In this document: in pieces, positions 59,346 to 64,000 of the stretch | Layout: each line of letters starts with the position of its first letter | How positions within the stretch are numbered: position 1 is the first letter of the stretch | NCBI GenBank assembly: GCA_964559125.1 | Contig: CAZLGW010000009.1 | Span: 62,001-126,000, forward strand | Length of the DNA: 64,000 nt | Direction: 5' to 3' | DNA from: Ravibacter sp964559125 | GTDB taxonomy: Bacteria; Bacteroidota; Bacteroidia; Cytophagales; Spirosomataceae | Notes under the pieces: model-generated | The model's input: the letters and a program-made list of their open reading frames with translations, nothing else | Database searches by the model: none | What the model was told of the DNA's origin: nothing | Translations under genes and position numbers: made by a program

Positions 59346-60353
59346 ATGAGAAAAACCTTCTTCTGTATTGATGCACATACATGCGGTAACCCGGTTCGCC
59401 TTGTGGCCGGGGGAGGGCCGCTGCTGAATGGCAACAGTATGATGGAACGCAGGCTCCATTTCCTGGCCGAATATGATTGGATCAGGACCGGGCTTATGTT
59501 TGAGCCCAGGGGCCATGACATGATGAGCGGCAGTATTCTCTACCCTCCTGTTGATCCGGCTAACGATATCGGCGTACTCTATATCGAAACCAGCGGATGC
59601 CTTCCCATGTGCGGGCACGGGACTATCGGCACAGTGACGATCGCTATAGAGGAAGGGCTTGTGGTGCCAAAATCTCCGGGTACGCTTCGGTTGGAAACTC
59701 CTGCAGGGCTTGTCCTTATCGAATACCGGCTGGAAGGTAAAAAGGTGAAATCTGTTAAACTGATCAACATAAAGTCGTTTCTGGCAGCGGAAAATCTCCG
59801 GATCGAATGTCCCGGGCTGGGCACACTGACGGTAGATGTCGCTTACGGCGGAAATTTTTACGGCATCATAGATCCCCAACCCAATTTCAAAGGGATCGAA
59901 CACTATACTGCCGACCAGTTGATCACCTGGAGCAGGATTTGCCGCAGGCAGTTGAATGAATGCTATGACTTTGTCCATCCGCAGGATCCCAACATCAGGG
60001 GACTCAGCCATATCCAGTGGACCGGCGCGGTACTCGACCCTTCGTCTACTGCCCGGAATGCCGTATTCTATGGAGACAAGGCAATTGACCGTTCGCCCTG
60101 CGGAACCGGCACCTCCGCTCGAATGGCACAGTGGCACGCAAAGGGTCTGCTGAAAAAAGGAGACAAATTCATACACGAAAGTATCATAGGCTCCAAATTT
60201 ACAGGCACCGTCGAAGATGAGATCTCAGATGCTTTCGGCGACGGGAAGCCGGCCATTATCCCCGGCATCGAGGGATGGGCCGTGGTTACAGGTTATAATA
60301 CTATCATCATTGACGACGAAGATCCTTACGCACACGGATTCCAGGTTATCTGA
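59346..60353 (+). CDS. 4-hydroxyproline epimerase (proline racemase family)
   Basis: From the ATG at 59346 (MRKTFFCIDAHTCGNPV) this gives 335 residues; an upstream TTG at 59301 is less likely. Both catalytic cysteines of racemases/epimerases are present: Cys89 in MCGHGTIG and Cys252 in DRSPCGTGTSAR. Family members with both Cys epimerise 4-hydroxyproline (or proline), whereas dehydratase members lose the first. Hydroxyproline would come from collagen-like or plant cell-wall glycoprotein. No downstream D-hydroxyproline catabolic genes are in the window. Confidence 0.92.
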   Translation: MRKTFFCIDAHTCGNPVRLVAGGGPLLNGNSMMERRLHFLAEYDWIRTGLMFEPRGHDMMSGSILYPPVDPANDIGVLYIETSGCLPMCGHGTIGTVTIAIEEGLVVPKSPGTLRLETPAGLVLIEYRLEGKKVKSVKLINIKSFLAAENLRIECPGLGTLTVDVAYGGNFYGIIDPQPNFKGIEHYTADQLITWSRICRRQLNECYDFVHPQDPNIRGLSHIQWTGAVLDPSSTARNAVFYGDKAIDRSPCGTGTSARMAQWHAKGLLKKGDKFIHESIIGSKFTGTVEDEISDAFGDGKPAIIPGIEGWAVVTGYNTIIIDDEDPYAHGFQVI

Positions 60354-60425
60354 TTCCCGGGTATCGGCTTTAACAGGAAATTACACTATCCGGGCTACCG
60401 GTTAATTACAAACCTTACCCATACA

Positions 60426-63400
60426 CTATTTTTTGACTACTTTCAGAGAAGTTCCGTCAAATAATCTGACAAAATACATCCCGGGCTGCAGGGAGCTGAT
60501 ATCCACATACTGCTTATCGGAAGAGATAGCCCAGGTTTTTAAGACAACTCCCTGAATATTGACCAGCCGGGCGGTAGTGCCGGCGACACCCTGTCCTTCC
60601 ACCCAGAAACCATGATCGGCCGGAACCGGGTAAACAGACGCTAAAGACCGGCCCGGAAGATTTACGCTAATGATGTTGCTATTGCTGCGGGCCCCGTCAG
60701 CTTCCGATATACGGAGGCGGTAGTAGGCAATCCCCTTACCCCGCAGAGGCATATGCCTGAAGGTGTACCGGGCTTCCGGAGTTTGGGCAGCTGCTACTAT
60801 CCCTGCTTCCTCAAAATTAGTGCCATTCGGGCTGTATTCGATCGTATAGGCCTCAATATTCTGTTGGTCAACTACCTCCCATCTAAGACCTACCGTGTTT
60901 TCAGCTTCAGCAGATCCCGAAAAGGATACCAGCCTTACCGGCAGCGGGCTCGCAACGGACCCTATAAAAAAGCCACTGAAGCCTTCTACCCCGAAGCTTA
61001 CCTCCCATCGCCCGCTTACGGCGTTCCATACGATATCCTCCGCATTCGGGGCAATAACAGTTAGAGGAGAGCCTTCGTAGTCGCCCGGCGTGCTGCCGGT
61101 GGTACCATGATATTGGTATACCCGCAGATTGTTTTTGTTCGAATTGTCGGTAGGGTTGATCGGAAGATATCCACCCGGCATTTCGTCGTTGAAATTGTCA
61201 AATTCATCTTGCGTAAAATAGAGAGTGACTCTCGCGGATCCACCTGCCGGAGCGTTGACCAGGTAATGCCGCTGGACATACGGCGAGCTATTGTGGAAAG
61301 CGACTTCCGGATCGATCTCTACCGTGGCGGTAACGCTTCCGCTCACCGGGTCGGCGCCGGCCGGTACGATGCGAACGATGAGGCGACAGGCTTCGTCATT
61401 GCCATAAAAATCAGTTGGACCGCTGATATTCTTTGTGCTTTCGTCATTGTGGATGGCCAGATTACCTGCCGGGAAGGCATCCTGGTACTCGAAAGCCCCC
61501 ATATCTACGACCGTATGAACTGTCCGCGGATTACCGCCGGCATCCAGCGTAACTCCGCCAGGAAGCAGCGCATTATCCCCCTTGTTGATGGCCGGGCTGC
61601 AGGTTTGCAGGCGGTAATCGCCGTTGGCCGGGTCGGTAAAAAGCGGGTCGCCGTCGATGTTTCCGCCGCCATCCACTCCGAGGCTGCTGTTCCAGTTGTC
61701 ACTTCCGCCCCAGTTGGCGATCAGGCTATGGGACACCACCGGCAGGTCTCCCGCCATGTGGTAAAGCGATACCTCCGGGGCGGTCTTGTCTCCATCGACC
61801 TCATTGTCCCAGATAACCACATTGGATAAAGAAGCCGAGGCTTGAATACCTGCCAAACCGCCTCCCATCATACTGGCCGTATTTCCAGAAACCGTACAAT
61901 TGGTCAGCTCGACAGATTCACAAATGCCGCTCATCATACCGGCGCCCATCATGGCCGAGTTTCCGGAAAGTATACAGTTGGTCAGCGAAATGGCCGGGCA
62001 CGATTCGTTGATAATGCCGCCACCCTGCGGGGCAGTATTGTTTGCAATCTTACTGTTGAGTATCGTGACAGAAGTTCGGTCATTACGCATCCCGCCCCCG
62101 CGCTGATCGGCAGCGTTCTGTGAAAAGGTGCACCCGGTCAGTGTAAGCCCACTCTCTATGTTGTGCATCCCTCCCCCGTCAGCTTCCGCCGAATTCCCTG
62201 AAAAAGTGCATCCTGTCAACGAGAGGGTAGACCCGGTGTTCATTATACCGCCGCCATTCCGGGCCGTATTTTCTGAGAAATCACATTGGTCAAGTGAAGG
62301 GGTGCTTCCGCTATTCGCCATCCCGCCGCCGGCATCGGCCGAATTCCCTCTGAACGTAGTACCGGTGACGGAAGGGTTTGCCATCATATTGGACATCCCC
62401 CCACCGCCTTGCTGTGCCGAATTCTCCAGGAACACACATTCGGTCAATTGCGGCGCTGCTGCTAAATTCGCCATTCCGGCGCCGTTCTCTGCAAAATTTC
62501 CCCGGAAGGTGCACCTGACCAGCGAAGGCGTCGAAACATCGATGGTGTTGCTCATCCCTCCTCCCAGAAGCGCTGCATTCATTGAAAACAGGCAGTCTGT
62601 CAACGACGGCGATGAAAGAAAGACATACATCCCACCACCGCGGCCTGAAACAGCGGACATCCCGTTTACGATGGGCTCCTCTCCCTCATCTCCATAGGAA
62701 AACCCTCCTGTGATGGTAAAGCCGTCCATGCTTCCCTGGCCAAGCGCTCCGGCGGCAATGACTACATGTTGGACATTTTCAGCATGCCCGTTAAAATCCC
62801 CGGCGTTGTCGTTTCCATCCAGGTCGCCGCTCAACACAGTACCTTGTGCCGGATTGTTTATATCGGGCAGGATACGCGTATCATCCAGATCCTCCACCCC
62901 ATGAGCCGGGTCAAACCCGCCATAGAGCTGTACGTCGGGTACCAGCACAAACGCATTCTGGCGACCGCCGTCGGTGGCATAGCTCTCGTCATCGGCGTGA
63001 TAGGCGGGCACATAAGTGCCGATCGCGACGTAAATCCGAAGCGGGTTGGCGCTGCTCCAGCCGGGGCTTCCCCCATCGTATTGCTCACGCGCCCATTTCA
63101 GCGCATCGGCCAGCTGCGGGATCGCGTTAGCCCACGAGTCACCCGTACCGGTGTATTCAGAAGCAGCGGTATTCACGTTAATATCGACGTAGAGGACATT
63201 CCCGTCAACCGTAAACGTTTCTCCGGTCCGGGCCTCCACGGAAACCTGTATGGATGCCGTCCCGGGCTGATGTCCTGAGGTCGCGACACCAGCCGTAGCT
63301 CCGTCAGGATGGTTGAATACCGGCGTATGACCAGTCGGGTTGAATGCGTTTGCAAGTAGTGCAGCGCTCAGCAGCGCAAACAAGGTAGCGTAGGTATGTA

Positions 63401-63431
63401 TCCGGCGCATCGGCAATAGAAGTTTTTCCAT
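60426..63431 (-). CDS. T9SS-secreted Pmp-like parallel beta-helix protein
   Basis: From the ATG at 63431 (MEKLLLPMRRIHTYATLF) the protein has 1001 residues; the frame extends to 63494 through a C-rich tract with no signal features. After a signal peptide comes a beta-helix of about 11 degenerate repeats of 24-26 residues near 61850-62640. Each repeat carries a CxFSxNSA core and GGGM/GGGI turn, as in chlamydial Pmp and right-handed beta-helix proteins. A Fn3/SbsA-like part and a T9SS type A sorting domain (VYPVPADHGFWVEG; SLQPGMYFVRLFDG) close it. The sorting domain is cleaved on export, so it is probably surface-displayed or released. No enzymatic motif was seen. Confidence 0.9.
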   Translation of the reverse strand: MEKLLLPMRRIHTYATLFALLSAALLANAFNPTGHTPVFNHPDGATAGVATSGHQPGTASIQVSVEARTGETFTVDGNVLYVDINVNTAASEYTGTGDSWANAIPQLADALKWAREQYDGGSPGWSSANPLRIYVAIGTYVPAYHADDESYATDGGRQNAFVLVPDVQLYGGFDPAHGVEDLDDTRILPDINNPAQGTVLSGDLDGNDNAGDFNGHAENVQHVVIAAGALGQGSMDGFTITGGFSYGDEGEEPIVNGMSAVSGRGGGMYVFLSSPSLTDCLFSMNAALLGGGMSNTIDVSTPSLVRCTFRGNFAENGAGMANLAAAPQLTECVFLENSAQQGGGGMSNMMANPSVTGTTFRGNSADAGGGMANSGSTPSLDQCDFSENTARNGGGIMNTGSTLSLTGCTFSGNSAEADGGGMHNIESGLTLTGCTFSQNAADQRGGGMRNDRTSVTILNSKIANNTAPQGGGIINESCPAISLTNCILSGNSAMMGAGMMSGICESVELTNCTVSGNTASMMGGGLAGIQASASLSNVVIWDNEVDGDKTAPEVSLYHMAGDLPVVSHSLIANWGGSDNWNSSLGVDGGGNIDGDPLFTDPANGDYRLQTCSPAINKGDNALLPGGVTLDAGGNPRTVHTVVDMGAFEYQDAFPAGNLAIHNDESTKNISGPTDFYGNDEACRLIVRIVPAGADPVSGSVTATVEIDPEVAFHNSSPYVQRHYLVNAPAGGSARVTLYFTQDEFDNFNDEMPGGYLPINPTDNSNKNNLRVYQYHGTTGSTPGDYEGSPLTVIAPNAEDIVWNAVSGRWEVSFGVEGFSGFFIGSVASPLPVRLVSFSGSAEAENTVGLRWEVVDQQNIEAYTIEYSPNGTNFEEAGIVAAAQTPEARYTFRHMPLRGKGIAYYRLRISEADGARSNSNIISVNLPGRSLASVYPVPADHGFWVEGQGVAGTTARLVNIQGVVLKTWAISSDKQYVDISSLQPGMYFVRLFDGTSLKVVKK
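61850..62640 (-). repeat. Degenerate tandem coding repeats of the beta-helix
   Basis: Protein-level repeats of about 24-26 residues, seen as GGGM(M/S)N turns and CTFSGNSA-like strands, diverged at the DNA level. They lie entirely inside the gene at 60426-63431 and explain the repetitive look of this stretch. Confidence 0.85.
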
Positions 63432-63799
63432 AGTGTTACAAAGAGAAGGAATTTCGCGAGGCGGGGGTATCCCTCTTTTGGGGGGGGGAAGCACTCCCCC
63501 CCTCAGCAGGCTCGGTGCAAGCCGGTTAAGCCACCGAATGACCCTGAGGCTGGTCGAAGAGCGGTTTACTCAAAATATGAGACATATCAGAGAAAAGGTT
63601 TGATATATTTACTATATTGAGATCTCGAATAGTCCTCCGTTATTACACCCTCTTTGAAATCAAGTGATTTGCCTCTCAACTTTCCCTTTAATCGAAATAC
63701 CCCTGGAGACCTGACAAATGAGATAGTCGGCCGAAATTCTTCACTGCGGCGAGCATGAGCCCGTTAGCTTTCATTACAAAAACTAAGAGAAACAACAAT
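63432..63799. other. Intergenic region, 368 bp, with a G/C homopolymer hairpin
   Basis: A run of nine G (63480-63488) faces a run of seven C (63496-63502) across a short AAGCACT loop, about 50-70 nt upstream of the beta-helix gene on its transcript strand. Nearby, 63531-63568 (ccaccgaatg accctgaggc then tggtcgaaga gcgg) looks like a widespread short repeat often written CCCTGAGCCTGTCGAAGGG; this is from memory. No small gene or RNA was recognised. A divergent promoter for the cupin gene is expected but not clear. Confidence 0.6.
63480..63502. repeat. Poly-G/poly-C tract, possible phase-variable element
   Basis: G9, AAGCACT, C7. Such tracts mispair easily during replication. It lies 49-71 nt upstream of the start of the surface-type beta-helix gene, where length changes could alter expression. 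Confidence 0.55.
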
Positions 63800-64000
63800 A
63801 TGCCATCAAAAGGACAAATAGTTACGAACCCGATAAGTCAGGATACTTATGAATTCATCGAAACTGCCAAAGACACTAAAGGTGAATTTGTCAGATTAAA
63901 AGCAACCATCTATCGTAAAGGGCAGCTTGTCCCGAAGCATTTTCATTTATTCCAGGACGAATCTTTTGAAGTTATTTCAGGGCAGTTAACTATTCTGACA
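63800..64000 (+). CDS. Cupin-domain protein, N-terminal part (runs off right edge)
   Basis: The ATG at 63800 opens 67 codons to the window edge without a stop. The sequence has the cupin core: LVPKHFHLFQDESFEVISGQL contains the HxH and the Glu of the metal-binding motif. It is a small single-domain or N-terminal cupin. The function is not readable from this part. Confidence 0.7.
   Translation, partial: MPSKGQIVTNPISQDTYEFIETAKDTKGEFVRLKATIYRKGQLVPKHFHLFQDESFEVISGQLTILT

Noticed and set aside
59061..60176. A 371-codon minus-strand open frame opposite the sulfatase end and the epimerase
   Set aside because: The plus-strand genes carry clear catalytic motifs. The minus frame crosses two of them and has no recognisable domain.
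61850..62640. Repetitive spacing that could suggest a CRISPR array
   Set aside because: The repeats are protein-level beta-helix units of 24-26 residues inside one open frame, and the DNA repeats are not identical.
63432..63494. Longer start for the beta-helix protein at 63494
   Set aside because: The extra 21 residues are read from the homopolymer-rich tract and precede a good signal peptide that begins at 63431.

Overview
The window reads as Bacteroidota, most likely Cytophagales or Chitinophagales; the order cannot be fixed by eye. Supporting signs are SusC/SusD pairs, ECF sigma plus FecR switches, a T9SS C-terminal sorting domain, many lipoproteins, TAnnTTTG-type promoter -7 elements, and a GT3-type glycogen synthase. 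No rRNA, tRNA, CRISPR array, phage or intact insertion sequence was seen.

From base 1 to about 45.3 kb every intact gene is on the minus strand, so this part is best read from right to left. Locus A (44272 to 27933) is ECF sigma, FecR, SusC, SusD, a DUF3823 lipoprotein, an SGNH plus alpha/beta-hydrolase fusion, a ceramidase-like protein, a Tat-exported Gfo/Idh/MocA oxidoreductase, a PVC-type propeller/HEAT lipoprotein and a DUF4091 protein. A broken Xre/ParS-type antitoxin flanked by two copies of a palindromic repeat follows (27177-27898). Next is an uptake and modification cluster (27043 to 15279): SSS symporter, sialidase-like protein, PVC-type dehydrogenase with cytochrome c, amidohydrolase, a secreted protein with a DUF59-like tail, a sulfatase, a GH43-like propeller and a CBM9-like lipoprotein. 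Locus B (15108 to 1432) is ECF sigma, FecR, SusC, SusD, a serine hydrolase with a degenerate NamZ-like tail, a Tat-exported FMN hydroxyacid oxidase, a YVTN propeller, an azurin-like cupredoxin and a propeller lipoprotein. A third ECF/FecR pair (1308 to 1) runs off the left edge.

Loci A and B are poor in ordinary glycoside hydrolases and rich in exported oxidoreductases, propellers, cupredoxin and esterase-like proteins. Inference: they take up glycans or glycoconjugates and process them partly by oxidation, de-esterification and desulfation in the periplasm.

From 44.3 kb rightward the content is mostly core metabolism on mixed strands: a D-2-hydroxyacid dehydrogenase, thiolase, glutamate dehydrogenase, DksA/TraR-like protein, GHL10 glycosidase, glycogen synthase, a TonB receptor plus HmuY (heme uptake), an EamA transporter, a small secreted protein plus sulfatase, a hydroxyproline epimerase, a large T9SS-secreted Pmp-like beta-helix protein, and a partial cupin at the right edge.
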